Source of the DNA: Actinomyces marmotae
Lineage (GTDB): Bacteria > Actinomycetota > Actinomycetes > Actinomycetales > Actinomycetaceae
DNA length: 64,000 bases
Reading direction: 5' to 3'
Assembly (NCBI RefSeq): GCF_013177295.1
Contig: NZ_CP053642.1
Span: forward strand, 2,294,001-2,358,000
Shown here: piece after piece, positions 22,171 to 31,453 of the stretch
How positions within the stretch are numbered: position 1 is the first letter of the stretch
Layout of the letters: each line of letters starts with the position of its first letter
Notes under the pieces: generated by a model
Databases searched by the model: none
Told to the model about the DNA's origin: nothing
What the model saw: the letters and a program-made list of their open reading frames with translations, nothing else
Position numbers and translations under genes: made by a program

Positions 22171-22761
22171 TCAGTGCAGGGAGGCATCGGGCTCGGTGAG
22201 CCTCCAGGCGTGAATCGGCACGGTCAGACCCGCGCGGGTCGGCGAGCACACGAGCGGTCCCGCCTCAGCCCGGGCGCCCGCGGGAATCGGAAGGACTCGC
22301 ACGAGTCGCAGGTCGGCTGCGCCGTCGGCGCCGACGAGCCCCGCCCGCACGGTCATGGCGCCGCCGCTGCGGGAGACCCGCACAAGCACCCGGTGATCGC
22401 GCCACCGGGGCACGGGGGCGACGGACCAGTCCGAGGAGCCGCTGGTGACGACGGCGCCCACCTGGCACGCGCCATCGGCGTACTCGACGCCGGCCTTGAC
22501 CCAGTGCTCGTCGTCGAGGCGCACGAAGACGCCCGCCTGGTCGAACTGCTCGCGGAAAGCGGCAGTGAACTCGACCTCGACGGCGCAGTCATCGGGGAAG
22601 GCGGCGAGCAGGGCGTGCTCGGAGTCATGGATGAATCCGTAGGAGGTGATCCGCCAGGCGTCCGAGCCCTCGACGGCGGTGACGAGCAGGTCGCCGCCGC
22701 TCACCTCGACACGCGCCGGCTCGTGCGTCCAACGCCCCTGTTCCCAAGCGATCCGAGTCAT
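22171..22761 (-). CDS. DUF1349 family protein
   Basis: 196-aa beta-rich protein. Diagnostic stretches are FREQFDQAGVFVRLDDEHWV, KAGVEYADG and VVTSGSSDWS, typical of DUF1349 (concanavalin-like lectin/glucanase fold, as in yeast YgaL-type proteins). No signal peptide. Likely sugar-related, function unproven. It begins 37 bp after the nrdE stop and could share its message. Confidence 0.85.
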   Translation of the reverse strand: MTRIAWEQGRWTHEPARVEVSGGDLLVTAVEGSDAWRITSYGFIHDSEHALLAAFPDDCAVEVEFTAAFREQFDQAGVFVRLDDEHWVKAGVEYADGACQVGAVVTSGSSDWSVAPVPRWRDHRVLVRVSRSGGAMTVRAGLVGADGAADLRLVRVLPIPAGARAEAGPLVCSPTRAGLTVPIHAWRLTEPDASLH

Positions 22762-22798
22762 GGCGCCAACCTACCTGCCGTGAGCCCACCGCCGTCGT

Positions 22799-24955
22799 TC
22801 ACAGCATGCAGCTCACGCAGCCCTGGACCTCAGTCCCCTCAAGGGCGGCCTGGCGCAGACGGATGTAGTAGAGCGTCTTAATGCCCTTGCGCCACGCGTA
22901 GATCTGGGCGCGGTTGACGTCGCGGGTGGTCGCGGTGTCGGGGAAGAACAGCGTGAGGCTCAGGCCCTGGTCGACGTGCTGCGTGGCCGCGGCGTAGGTG
23001 TCGATGATCTTCTCCGGGCCGATCTCATAGGCGTCCTGGTAGTACTCCAGGTTGTCATTCGTCATGTAGGGAGCCGGGTAGTAAACGCGCCCGATCTTGC
23101 CCTCCTTGCGGATCTCGATCTTGGCCACGATCGGGTGGATCGAGGAGGTCGAGCCGTTGATGTAGGAGATCGAGCCGGTGGGCGGCACCGCCTGGAGATT
23201 GCGGTTGTACAGGCCGTGCTCCTTGACCTTGGCGGCCAGGCGCGCCCAGTCCTCGCGGGTGGGCACGCGCACGCTGGAGGCGTCGAAGATGACCTTGACC
23301 TTCTCCGTGACGGGGACGAAGTCCTGCGTGGTGTACTTGGTGAAGAACTCGCCGCTGGCGTAGGCGGAGTCCTCGAAGCCCACGAAGGTCTGGCCCCGCT
23401 CGATCGCCAGGTCGCAGGAGGCGTCCAGAGCCGCGAAGAGGACGGAAGCGAAGTAGACGTTGGTGAAGTCCAATCCCTCCTCGCTGCCGTAGAAGATGGA
23501 CTCGCGCGCCAGGAAGCCGTGCAGGTTCATCTGGCCCAGGCCGATGGCATGGGACTCGTGGTTACCACGGTCGATCGAGGGAACGCTGGGCAAGTGCGTC
23601 TGGTCCGAGACGGCGGTCAGCCCGCGCACGGCCGTGCGGATAGTGCGCGCGAAGTCCGGGGAGTCCATGGTCTTGGCGATGTTGAGGGAGCCCAGGTTGC
23701 AGGAGATGTCCTTGCCGACATGGGCGTAGGAAAGGTCCTCGTTAAGCTCGCTGGCCTCGGAGACCTGCAGGATCTCGGAACACAGGTTCGACATGACGAC
23801 CTTGCCCTTGATGGGGTTGGCCTTGTTGACCGTGTCCTCGAACATGACATACGGGTATCCGGATTCGAATTGGATCTCGGCCAGCGTCTGGAAGAAGACG
23901 CGGGCGTTGACCTTCTTCTTCTTGATCCGGCCGTCGTCCACCATCTCGCGGTACTTCTCGGTGACATTGATGTCCGAGAAGGGGACCCCGTAGACGCGCT
24001 CGACGTCGTAAGGGGAGAACAGGTACATGTCCTCGTTGTTCTTGGCGAGCTCGAAGGTGATGTCCGGGACGACGACGCCGAGCGAGAGGGTCTTGATGCG
24101 GATCTTCTCATCGGCGTTCTCGCGCTTGGTGTCCAGGAACCGCATGATGTCCGGGTGGTGCGCGTGCAGGTAGACCGCGCCCGCGCCCTGGCGGGCGCCG
24201 AGCTGGTTGGCGTAGGAGAAGGAGTCCTCCAGGAGCTTCATGACGGGGATGACGCCACTGGACTGGTTCTCGATCCGCTTGATGGGAGCGCCCATCTCAC
24301 GCAGGTTGGTCAGCAGCAGGGCGACGCCTCCACCGCGCTTGGACAACTGGAGGGCGGAGTTGATGCCGCGGGCGATGGACTCCATGTTGTCCTCGATGCG
24401 CACGAGGAAGCAGGAGACGGGCTCGCCGCGCTGAGCCTTGCCCTCGTTGAGGAAGGTGGGGGTGGCCGGCTGGAAGCGGCCGGTCATCATCTCCTCGACG
24501 AGGTCCAGGGCGAGTTGCTCGTCGCCGTCGGCTAGGGCGAGGGCCACCATCGTGACGCGGTCCTCGAAGCGCTCCAGGTACCGCTTGCCGTCGAAGGTCT
24601 TGAGCGTGTACGAGGTGTAGTACTTGAATGCGCCCAGGAAAGTCTCGAAGCGGAACTTGTGGGCGTAGGCGGCCTTGAAGGCGCTCTTGACGAAGGCCGG
24701 GGCGTACTTGTCGAGGATGTGCTTCTCGTAGTAGCCCTCCTCGGTGAGGTACTCGAGCTTCTCCTCGAGGTCGTGGAAGAACACGGTGTTCTGGTTGACG
24801 TGCTGGAGGAAGTACTGACGCGCGGCGGCGTGATCGGCGTCGAACTGGATCTTGCCGTTCGCGTCGTAGAGGTTGAGCTTCGCGTTAAGCGCGTGGTAGT
24901 CGAGCTCGGGGTCCCCAGAGGGCTCCAGACCGGTGTCCGTCAGCGTTTCTGCCAA
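22799..24955 (-). CDS. nrdE: Class Ib ribonucleotide reductase alpha subunit NrdE
   Basis: 718-aa catalytic subunit reducing NDPs to dNDPs. Visible are the first active-site Cys in [57 protein letters not shown] with the loop, and the C-terminal redox pair CVSC at the very end, which NrdH regenerates. No N-terminal ATP-cone is present, as expected of class Ib. The start appears to be TTG at 24955, overlapping nrdI by 16 bp. Third gene of nrdH-nrdI-nrdE. Confidence 0.96.
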   Translation of the reverse strand: MAETLTDTGLEPSGDPELDYHALNAKLNLYDANGKIQFDADHAAARQYFLQHVNQNTVFFHDLEEKLEYLTEEGYYEKHILDKYAPAFVKSAFKAAYAHKFRFETFLGAFKYYTSYTLKTFDGKRYLERFEDRVTMVALALADGDEQLALDLVEEMMTGRFQPATPTFLNEGKAQRGEPVSCFLVRIEDNMESIARGINSALQLSKRGGGVALLLTNLREMGAPIKRIENQSSGVIPVMKLLEDSFSYANQLGARQGAGAVYLHAHHPDIMRFLDTKRENADEKIRIKTLSLGVVVPDITFELAKNNEDMYLFSPYDVERVYGVPFSDINVTEKYREMVDDGRIKKKKVNARVFFQTLAEIQFESGYPYVMFEDTVNKANPIKGKVVMSNLCSEILQVSEASELNEDLSYAHVGKDISCNLGSLNIAKTMDSPDFARTIRTAVRGLTAVSDQTHLPSVPSIDRGNHESHAIGLGQMNLHGFLARESIFYGSEEGLDFTNVYFASVLFAALDASCDLAIERGQTFVGFEDSAYASGEFFTKYTTQDFVPVTEKVKVIFDASSVRVPTREDWARLAAKVKEHGLYNRNLQAVPPTGSISYINGSTSSIHPIVAKIEIRKEGKIGRVYYPAPYMTNDNLEYYQDAYEIGPEKIIDTYAAATQHVDQGLSLTLFFPDTATTRDVNRAQIYAWRKGIKTLYYIRLRQAALEGTEVQGCVSCML

Positions 24956-25350
24956 AACTGTTCCAATCCTTGTGCGACGCGATCGACGTCGGTGGGCGTG
25001 CCGAGCAGCTCGTATCGGTCCAGGTAGGGCACCCCGAGTTTGCTGGCGATGATGTCCCCGGCAAGGCCGTACGCCTCACCGAAGTTGGTATTGCCGGACG
25101 CGATGACGCCGCGACACAGGGATCGGTTGTGCTCGTCGTTGAGGAAGCGGATGACCTGCTTGGGCACCGCCCCCTTCACGGCGCCACCACCGTAGGTCGG
25201 CACGACGAGGACATACTCGTCGTCAACCCTCAGGGGGGACTCCTTGGGAAGGAGGGGGATCCGCTTCGTCGGGAAGCCGAGCTTCCCGACGAAGCGATGC
25301 GTGTTCTCCGAGACGGAGGAGAAGTAGACGAGGAGGGGCGCGTCAGGCAC
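24940..25350 (-). CDS. nrdI: NrdI flavodoxin-like protein
   Basis: 136-aa flavoprotein that supplies the oxidant for assembling the Mn(III)2-tyrosyl radical in NrdF. Motifs are [13 protein letters not shown] (FMN phosphate loop), [19 protein letters not shown] and ASGNTNFG. The start is GTG at 25350, 14 bp after the nrdH stop. Confidence 0.95.
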   Translation of the reverse strand: MPDAPLLVYFSSVSENTHRFVGKLGFPTKRIPLLPKESPLRVDDEYVLVVPTYGGGAVKGAVPKQVIRFLNDEHNRSLCRGVIASGNTNFGEAYGLAGDIIASKLGVPYLDRYELLGTPTDVDRVAQGLEQFWQKR

Positions 25351-25364
25351 GACTCGCCGCCGGC

Positions 25365-25610
25365 TCAGATGGCGACGGCCTCAGCGGCCGCGACGAGGCC
25401 CTTGATCTTGTCCGGGCGGAAACCGGACCAGTGGTCCCCACCGGCGATGACGACAGGGGCCTGGGCGTAGCCGAGGGACTTGACCTGCTCGAGGGCCTCG
25501 GCGTCGACGGAGATGTCCACCGTGCTGTAGGACAGGCCGGCCTTGTCCAGGGCGCGGTAGGTCGCGGTGCACTGGAAGCAGTTGGGCTTGCTGTAGACGG
25601 TGATCGGCAT
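25365..25610 (-). CDS. nrdH: NrdH glutaredoxin-like protein
   Basis: 81-aa thioredoxin-fold electron donor for NrdE. The redox motif is CFQC (Cys11 and Cys14), followed by [19 protein letters not shown], the NrdH signature; the usual motif is CVQC. The ATG at 25610 is preceded by GAGGAAGG. First gene of the nrdHIE operon, behind likely NrdR boxes. Confidence 0.94.
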   Translation of the reverse strand: MPITVYSKPNCFQCTATYRALDKAGLSYSTVDISVDAEALEQVKSLGYAQAPVVIAGGDHWSGFRPDKIKGLVAAAEAVAI

Positions 25611-25735
25611 GGCTGGGCCTTCCTCTTGATCGGAGCCCCCTGCGGCTGCCCCGACCTCACTGCGATGAGGAGGTTCCACGGGCGTAACCACACGGCTGTC
25701 ATTCTCGGGAGGGCACGGGTCCCTCGCCGCTCTAA

Positions 25736-25783
25736 ACACTACCCCTAGGGGTGGATGTGGTCTACCGCCCCAAGATGATGTGT
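25736..25783. promoter_or_regulatory. Pair of candidate NrdR boxes upstream of nrdHIE
   Basis: CCCCAAGATGATGTGT (25768-25783) fits the NrdR consensus well. ACACTACCCCTAGGGG (25736-25751) fits the first half well and the second only partly. Their 32-bp spacing, about three helical turns, matches known NrdR box pairs. NrdR represses ribonucleotide reductase when dATP is plentiful. The first box contains the perfect palindrome ACCCCTAGGGGT, which could also suit a metal-sensor operator. Confidence 0.55.
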
Positions 25784-25816
25784 CCACCACGATGCTGTGC
25801 ATAGCACTCCTCCTCC

Positions 25817-25847
25817 CTGTGGACAGCGGGCCGAGGCCTGTGGACAG
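25817..25847. promoter_or_regulatory. Two DnaA-box-like palindromes CTGTGGACAG
   Basis: Copies at 25817-25826 and 25838-25847, 21 bp apart. The complement CTGTCCACAG differs at one position from the actinobacterial DnaA box TTGTCCACA. Possibly DnaA input on the reductase operon, as in the E. coli nrdAB promoter; inferred. Confidence 0.35.
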
Positions 25848-26206
25848 CCGGTGGACGACGCTGCCCGACGGCCCCGGGGACGAAGGGCCCCGACCCCTTC
25901 GAACCCGCGCCACCATGCTGCCGCGGGGGTCTGACACGAATCCGGGGGCGTTAGCCACAGCCGCGGCAGGCGCCGCTCGCCAGGTGCCTCCCCACCCTGG
26001 GGATCGAGATCGAAAAGTCATCCACGTCGCAGCGTGGCGTCGGCGTGTCGCCCCTCCCGCGTCCCACGACTCGGACCTGGCTCATCGCGGGCCCGGCCCT
26101 TGGGGCGAATCTCATGCGCGCTCTCACTGTTCTCACAGGTTGCCCATGGGATCATGGCGTTTCACCAGTCCTCATCAGCCAGTTTCGACACTGAGGAGTG
26201 TTTCTC

Positions 26207-26899
26207 ATGACCGCCCTCTCCCTCGCCTATATGGCTGCAGACATCACCGCGCTCAGCATCCTCGTGGGCGCCCTCTACTCCCGCCGGCACCACCGCAAGG
26301 ACCTCGTGGCCGCGTACATCGGCGTCAACATTGGCGTTCTGGCGGTCACCCTCCTGCTCTCGACGGCGTCCGTGGCCGCAGGCCTGGGCCTGGGCCTCTT
26401 CGGCGTGCTGTCCATCATCCGCCTGCGCTCCACCGAGCTGGAGCAGCACGAGGTCGCCTACTTCTTCGCCGCTCTGGCGCTCGGCCTCCTCGGCGGGATC
26501 CAGACTGCGTCACTGGCGATGGTCGCCGCGCTCATGGCGCTCGTCGTCGTCTCCCTGTGGATCGGCGACCACCCCGCGCTCCTGGGGCGCAACCGCCACC
26601 AGATCATCACCGTGGACCGCGCCATCCCCAACGAGGCCGAACTCAAGATGCACCTGGCATCGCTCCTGGGAGGAACTGTTCGCAGCCTCACCGTCCAGAG
26701 CCTCGACCTCGTCAATGACACCACGCTCGTGGATGTCCGCTACACCCTTCCCCGCTCCGGCGCGGCCACGGCCCACCTGAGCGGCTGGAGCGGGTCCGCG
26801 GGGATCGCGGCCCCCATGACCGGCCCGCAGGCCCCCGCGGGGACGCCCGTCGGCGCGCCATTCCCCTTCACCACCGCGACCGGCGCGCCCGGGGAGTGA
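26207..26899 (+). CDS. DUF4956 family membrane protein
   Basis: 230 aa. Four or five transmembrane helices occupy residues ~1-125 (LVGALYSRRHHRKDLVAAY, GLGLGLFGVLSIIRLRSTEL), followed by a soluble C-terminal domain (~130-230). The FGVLSIIRLRS patch is typical of DUF4956. The family is usually encoded next to a VTC-domain protein, as here (82 bp downstream), and is thought to take part in polyphosphate or surface-polymer handling. ATG 26207 follows GAGGAG; an in-frame GTG at 26198 lies inside that site and is less likely. Confidence 0.85.
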   Translation: MTALSLAYMAADITALSILVGALYSRRHHRKDLVAAYIGVNIGVLAVTLLLSTASVAAGLGLGLFGVLSIIRLRSTELEQHEVAYFFAALALGLLGGIQTASLAMVAALMALVVVSLWIGDHPALLGRNRHQIITVDRAIPNEAELKMHLASLLGGTVRSLTVQSLDLVNDTTLVDVRYTLPRSGAATAHLSGWSGSAGIAAPMTGPQAPAGTPVGAPFPFTTATGAPGE

Positions 26900-26980
26900 C
26901 ACCCCTGCGCCCCGCCGCGTCCGAGCCTCGGCCCGTACGCCCATACCAGCCCGCCGCCACACCCCAGACAGGAGAGGATC

Positions 26981-27889
26981 ATGACCGCCGCAGCACCGCA
27001 TCCCGCCCTGAGCACGGGGACCCTCGATGCGATCAGCCTCGACGAGCTCAACGCCACTGCGGACCTCCTGACCCGCATGGACCGCAAGTACATCGTGCCC
27101 ATCGAGGCGGCGCAGGGCCTCCTGGACGCGCTCGCCTCTGGGATCGCGGGCGGGTCCCGGGCGTTGGAGATCAAGGGGCAGCGCTCCTTTGCCTACGCCT
27201 CAACCTATTTCGACACCCCCGATCTCGCCGCGTATTACCTCACGGCCCGCAAGCGCAGGCGGCGCTTCAAGGTGCGCACCCGCTCCTACCTCGATTCCGA
27301 CTTGTGCTTCCTCGAGGTCAAGACCCGGGGGCCCCGCGGCGCCACCATCAAGGAGCGCATCCCTTGGGCCCTCGACGACGCCGACCGCCTCACCCCGGAG
27401 GGGCGCGCGTTCGTCGCCGAGCTCCTGCTCGGCTCGGGCGTGTGCCGCGCACGGGACGAGGCGGAGCGGACCGCCGCCGCGCTCACGCCTGTCATGGGCA
27501 CCACCTACGAGCGCATCACCCTCCACCTGCCGCAGGCCGAGGCGCGCTCCACCATCGACACCCGCCTGGCCTGGACGCCTATGCGGGCCTCGCGCGACTC
27601 GGCAACAGGCGCGATCCGGGGCGCGGCGAGGCCCGCCGGGCAGCAGGCGATCATCGAGACGAAGAGCCCCGGGACGCCGTCGCCCGCCGACCGCTTCCTC
27701 TGGGGCCTGGGGCACCGGCCGGCCAAGATCTCGAAGTACGCCACCGGCCTGGCCCTGCTCAACCGCGACCTGCCCGCCAATAAGTGGCACCGGGTCATCA
27801 AGAACGATCTGGCCGGAGCGGCCGGCGCGGGAGGCTCCGGGGACTTTACCCCGGGGAGAGCCCCGGCAGCGCCTGGCGGTGGGGGCTGA
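26981..27889 (+). CDS. VTC-domain protein (polyphosphate polymerase-like)
   Basis: 302-aa soluble protein with the triphosphate-tunnel fold of VTC. Basic and acidic tunnel residues are visible in RMDRKYIVP, YASTYFDTPDL, RRRRFKVRTRSY, CFLEVKTR (ExK), TYERITL and QAIIETKS. In yeast Vtc4 this domain makes polyphosphate from ATP; bacterial members are mostly uncharacterised. The DUF4956-VTC pair suggests that the membrane protein passes the product across the membrane. A Gly/Ala/Pro-rich tail of about 35 residues follows the domain. Confidence 0.87.
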   Translation: MTAAAPHPALSTGTLDAISLDELNATADLLTRMDRKYIVPIEAAQGLLDALASGIAGGSRALEIKGQRSFAYASTYFDTPDLAAYYLTARKRRRRFKVRTRSYLDSDLCFLEVKTRGPRGATIKERIPWALDDADRLTPEGRAFVAELLLGSGVCRARDEAERTAAALTPVMGTTYERITLHLPQAEARSTIDTRLAWTPMRASRDSATGAIRGAARPAGQQAIIETKSPGTPSPADRFLWGLGHRPAKISKYATGLALLNRDLPANKWHRVIKNDLAGAAGAGGSGDFTPGRAPAAPGGGG

Positions 27890-28035
27890 GCCCTCTCAGG
27901 AGGGCACTCGGATCCAGGCGGCGTCAGCGAAGGAGCGGGGGTAGATCTGGTAGACGACGGCGTCGCGCTACCACTCGGGGTCAGGGGCCGGGGCGTTCAC
28001 GGGGCGATAATGTCACGGGCCCGGCGCCGCTGACC

Positions 28036-29250
28036 TCACGCTGAGAGCCGCCGCGACGTGGGGTCCAGGTGCGCGGCGATCCAGGCGGCCGCGGCGTCGG
28101 GCAGGTCGGGGCCGGCGGCCCAGGCCTCGCGGAAGCGCTCAACGGTCTCATCGACGACGTCGAGCACGTCCTCATCCCCGACGCGGAGCTCCTTTTGCAG
28201 CCGGGCGAAGAGCCCCCGGGTGACATCGTTGAAAGAGCTCTCGCCGAAGAAGGGGAGAGCGAGTGTGGGGTTCTCCGGGTCGGGCAAGTACGGCGCGGTG
28301 CACACGAGGTCGTAGGCAGGCGAGAGCCGGGCGGTGCGGCGATCGGGGTAGATGAGGGACCAGTTCTTCAGGTGCGCGTCCTCGTTGCCCGCCAGGAGGT
28401 TGAAGACGGTGCGGCGCACGAGCTCCCGCAATGAGGCGCGGTCATGGCCGCGGTAGGCGATCACGGCGGTCCACCGCACATCGGATCGGTACTTCAAGTT
28501 CCCGATGCCGTGCTTCCCGAGAACCTGGGCGAAGTCCTCGATGTGCACGCGCCCCTGCTCGCTGCGGTCGAAGCGCCGGACGGCGTATGCCCGGGACTCC
28601 TCGGTGGGCCAGGCCCCCGGACCGAGATCCTCGATAGAGGAGCGATCCCACAGCGCGGTCTCGGGAACGTCGATGCCGACCTGACCGGCCAAGCGCATGG
28701 TGGCGTGCTCGTTGGCGGGGAGCCCGGGATACTGGGGGTCCGGCGTCTTGAGGATCCAGTCGCCGTCCTCACCATGGACGGGGATGGCGAGGCGGTCCCC
28801 TTTCCGGCGCACGGAGAACTTGAGCGCCATACCGGCCAAGGACGCCCGCTTGGGCCCCACCACTGCCAGAGCAGGCGCTTCGCCTCTGGGCATCTCCTCA
28901 AAGCCCGACTCCAACTCCGCCACATCTTCGAGGGAGATGACCACGGCACCGGGCAGGTCGCCACCGATCCAGGAGAGGAGGTCGATCTCCGCGTAAGCGC
29001 TCAGGCCCTGCTCACCGGCGATGAGGTCGCGAAGACGACCCTCGGGCAGGAGATTGGAAAACCATGCGGGGAGGCTGTTCCTTGCCTGGGGGCGGGCCCG
29101 TCGGTGCTCCTCGAACCACTGCCCGAGCACGCTCCGACCGGGCTGGTCCCAGTAGTCGGCATCCATGACGAACGTGGTGAAGGCGTCCCGCCTTCGCAGC
29201 ACGCCCACGCGCTCCCCATGAAGAGCGACCGCGTAGATCTCCTCCCTCAT
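28036..29250 (-). CDS. HipA-type serine/threonine kinase toxin
   Basis: 404-aa HipA-fold kinase. The N-terminal domain is present (VALHGERVGVLRRRD, NSLPAWFSNLLPEGRLRD), then FSVRRKGDRLAIP, ILKTPDPQYPGLPANEH (nucleotide-binding/phosphorylation region), the catalytic loop GNEDAHLKN with Asp291, and SPAYDL with the metal-ligand Asp314. The 23-residue gap between these two Asp residues equals that in E. coli HipA (309/332), so the kinase appears intact. E. coli HipA phosphorylates GltX. The usual HTH antitoxin HipB is absent on either side; instead the gene starts 7 bp after a DUF262 gene. Confidence 0.9.
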   Translation of the reverse strand: MREEIYAVALHGERVGVLRRRDAFTTFVMDADYWDQPGRSVLGQWFEEHRRARPQARNSLPAWFSNLLPEGRLRDLIAGEQGLSAYAEIDLLSWIGGDLPGAVVISLEDVAELESGFEEMPRGEAPALAVVGPKRASLAGMALKFSVRRKGDRLAIPVHGEDGDWILKTPDPQYPGLPANEHATMRLAGQVGIDVPETALWDRSSIEDLGPGAWPTEESRAYAVRRFDRSEQGRVHIEDFAQVLGKHGIGNLKYRSDVRWTAVIAYRGHDRASLRELVRRTVFNLLAGNEDAHLKNWSLIYPDRRTARLSPAYDLVCTAPYLPDPENPTLALPFFGESSFNDVTRGLFARLQKELRVGDEDVLDVVDETVERFREAWAAGPDLPDAAAAWIAAHLDPTSRRLSA

Positions 29251-29257
29251 CCGGGCC

Positions 29258-30904
29258 TCACCCCGCAGACGCGGGATCGTCGGGGTGGAGGATCGCGTCC
29301 AATGGCGGGGTGTCCTCGTAGCCCAGGGCGGTCCGCACAGCCACGAAGCGGCGAAGATGCTCGTCAAGAAGGTCGCCCCGAAGCTGGATCGCCTTCGCGC
29401 CGTCGTTGTTCTGCAGGCATGCGACGATCTCCTCGGTCAGGAGGAGGGAACCCAAGCGCTTAACGTCGTCCCCCAGGAAGGCCATGACCTCCCGTCGATC
29501 AAGCCCTGAGATCATCCGATTCGCCGCCACTGAGGCGACTGAGGCGCCCTTGTCAAGGGCATCGGCGGGCACGAGCTCCGTCAGGGCCGCGCTCGGCGTG
29601 CCACTGGAAGCCAGCATGTCCGCGAGGGCCTCAACCGTCATGGGCTCACCCGTGCGCAGATCGGTGGGCTCAAGGCTCCACAGCGCGCTGGCGATGACCT
29701 TGGAGTCGGAGCGGGTGGCCCGGAACACGCTCACGTCCGGCAATGGCGGCTCATGCTCCAGGCGGGCCGCGGCGAGGAGGCGCTGGACGGAGTCTGACTC
29801 CTGACCCGCCACGAGGCAGGCAGCCATGCTCCGCAGATCGGCCTGGGATCCGCTGATCCCGAGCTCATCGGCGCCCACGCTCGTGCGCCACAGCCAACGG
29901 CCGAGCAAATCGAGGTTGCGATCATGCACTCTGGGAAAGAGCGCGAAGAAGCGGGTGAGGACCAGCAGTTGGAATCGGAAGGGCAGGAAGGTCCAGTGCG
30001 GTACGCCTTGCCCCTGGAGGAAGCGGACGGCCGCGAGCAGCGCCGCCTCCGTGCCCTGGTAGGCCTCCTCCTCGGTCTCGCCTGGGAAGTCACTCACCCG
30101 GCGTCGGGACTCGGAGAACTCGCCGTGCGGATCCCGGGTGATATCCGTGTGCCGACGCACGAGGAGCGCCTGGACGACTGCGGCGCGCGGAAGCAGCCCG
30201 AAACTCGTTCGGGAGGCGACAGAGGCCCGGATGCCCTCGATAGTCAGGCCCTTGCCCGGGCCTCCGTGAAGCGCGTCGAACACCTCGGCATCGCTGAGCG
30301 GCTTGCCGCGATTGTTGATGCGGTCGAAAACCTCCCTCAAGATGCTCTCATCAGCGTCATGCATGATGGTCGCCGCGATCTCCACACCAGCCAGCCGGGT
30401 AACCGCCCCCTGAAGGCGGTCGGCCGACTCCGCCGCCTCAGGATGATCCCCCAGCCAAGCGAGCGCCCGGCCGAGGTCGAACAGGTCGGGAAGGGGGACC
30501 ACGAGGTCCTCCTCTGGATCACGCCGCCGCACCACCTTCCCGGTCTTCAGGGAGTAGCCCAGGGCGAAGCATCGATCACGGCCGCCGTCCGGGTCCACCG
30601 CGTTGACGAGGCTCGTGATGCGCTGCTGGCCGTCGACCACCCACAGGGCGTCGGGCACCTCCGAGGCATCGACGTCGAGCGCGCCGATCCGCAGGCGAGC
30701 GGCCTCGGCCGGCCGCTTCCACAGCAGGAGGCTGCCCACGGGGAAGCCCCGCAGGAGTGAGTCGAATAAGTCGAGGACATCCTTGGTCTCCCACCGGAAG
30801 GAGCGCTGGAACTCGGGCACGCGGATGCGCCCCGCGCGCACAAGGGCGTGCAACTCGCGGATGGTGTAACTCTCCGCCCGGGAGGTCGCCTGGGACTCGT
30901 CCAT
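29258..30904 (-). CDS. DUF262 protein (GmrS/ParB-like nuclease-associated domain)
   Basis: 548-aa protein. N-terminal DUF262 hallmarks are VPEFQRSFRW (residues ~29-38), the DGQQRITSL motif and FDRINNRGKPLSDAEVFDAL. The C-terminal 250 residues are helical; I see no HNH (DUF1524) nuclease motif as found in complete GmrSD type IV restriction enzymes. In GmrSD-like and DndB/ParB-related proteins the DGQQR region is the nucleotide-hydrolysing part. Upstream of, and almost certainly co-transcribed with, the HipA-like kinase. ATG 30904 lacks a clear ribosome site, so the start is less certain. Confidence 0.85.
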   Translation of the reverse strand: MDESQATSRAESYTIRELHALVRAGRIRVPEFQRSFRWETKDVLDLFDSLLRGFPVGSLLLWKRPAEAARLRIGALDVDASEVPDALWVVDGQQRITSLVNAVDPDGGRDRCFALGYSLKTGKVVRRRDPEEDLVVPLPDLFDLGRALAWLGDHPEAAESADRLQGAVTRLAGVEIAATIMHDADESILREVFDRINNRGKPLSDAEVFDALHGGPGKGLTIEGIRASVASRTSFGLLPRAAVVQALLVRRHTDITRDPHGEFSESRRRVSDFPGETEEEAYQGTEAALLAAVRFLQGQGVPHWTFLPFRFQLLVLTRFFALFPRVHDRNLDLLGRWLWRTSVGADELGISGSQADLRSMAACLVAGQESDSVQRLLAAARLEHEPPLPDVSVFRATRSDSKVIASALWSLEPTDLRTGEPMTVEALADMLASSGTPSAALTELVPADALDKGASVASVAANRMISGLDRREVMAFLGDDVKRLGSLLLTEEIVACLQNNDGAKAIQLRGDLLDEHLRRFVAVRTALGYEDTPPLDAILHPDDPASAG

Positions 30905-30984
30905 GTGCCCATCATGCCAGGCCGCACCGACACGATCCTCGGGCGATGGGGCCCCGCGCGGAGGGCCCCGGCTGAGTGCGCACA

Positions 30985-31170
30985 ACTCGTATGCGCGGAG
31001 GCCAGGTGAGCCGGGCGCCGGAGGCGCTCTTGAAGTACCCGGCGCTGGCGCCGTTGATCCAGCCGGTCTTGGGGGCCTCAGGCTTGGCGGTCTCCGGCGG
31101 CTTGGCCTACGCCGAGAACGGCGTCGGCCATGGCCGCAGTCGCCCGGGCCTTGTTCATGGGATTGCCCAT
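30985..31170 (-). pseudogene. Possible remnant of a small gene
   Basis: An ATG at 31170 with GAGG upstream opens a 30-codon frame (MGNPMNKARATAAMADA...). Immediately after a +1 shift the translation continues as protein-like sequence (TAKPEAPKTGWI, then GYFKSASGARLTW). The codon bias of both halves is protein-like, suggesting a frameshifted or truncated gene. Family not recognised. Confidence 0.3.
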
Positions 31171-31419
31171 CGTTCACCAATCCTCAATGAGGATAGGGAT
31201 GCGCTGCGGCGAGGAGGGGGATCACGCCGAAGCGGAAACTATGCTGGCACAGATCGCTGACGAATGACACCCGAAAAATCACGAATCAGCAACTACATCT
31301 ATTCCTTTTTCCCGCGAATCGATCACCTTCTGATAACACTGGGTGACTGACCTGCGAGCACGTCCGTCACCGTGAGCGAATAACGATTCGGGTTCAGTTC
31401 ATCCCGGTTAGGATAAGGA

Positions 31420-31453
31420 CCGTGCCCGCCGCCCCCTCAGGCAGCGGGCACGG
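31420..31453 (-). terminator. Terminator hairpin behind the CAP/wall-binding gene
   Basis: Perfect 10-bp arms, CCGTGCCCGC (31420-31429) and GCGGGCACGG (31444-31453), 26 bp past the stop. On the minus strand the stem is followed by TCCTTATCCT, a partly U-rich tail. Confidence 0.6.

Larger units (their letters stand above)
25611..26206. other. Divergent intergenic control region between nrdH and the DUF4956 gene
   Basis: No gene is supported. It holds the two NrdR-type boxes (25736-25783) and two CTGTGGACAG sites (25817-25847). The far half (25860-26190) serves the plus-strand DUF4956 gene and shows no clear promoter hexamers. Confidence 0.6.

Noticed and set aside
25736..25847. DnaA-like boxes as a replication origin
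   Set aside because: Only two imperfect sites, no AT-rich unwinding region and no dnaA, dnaN or parB gene nearby.
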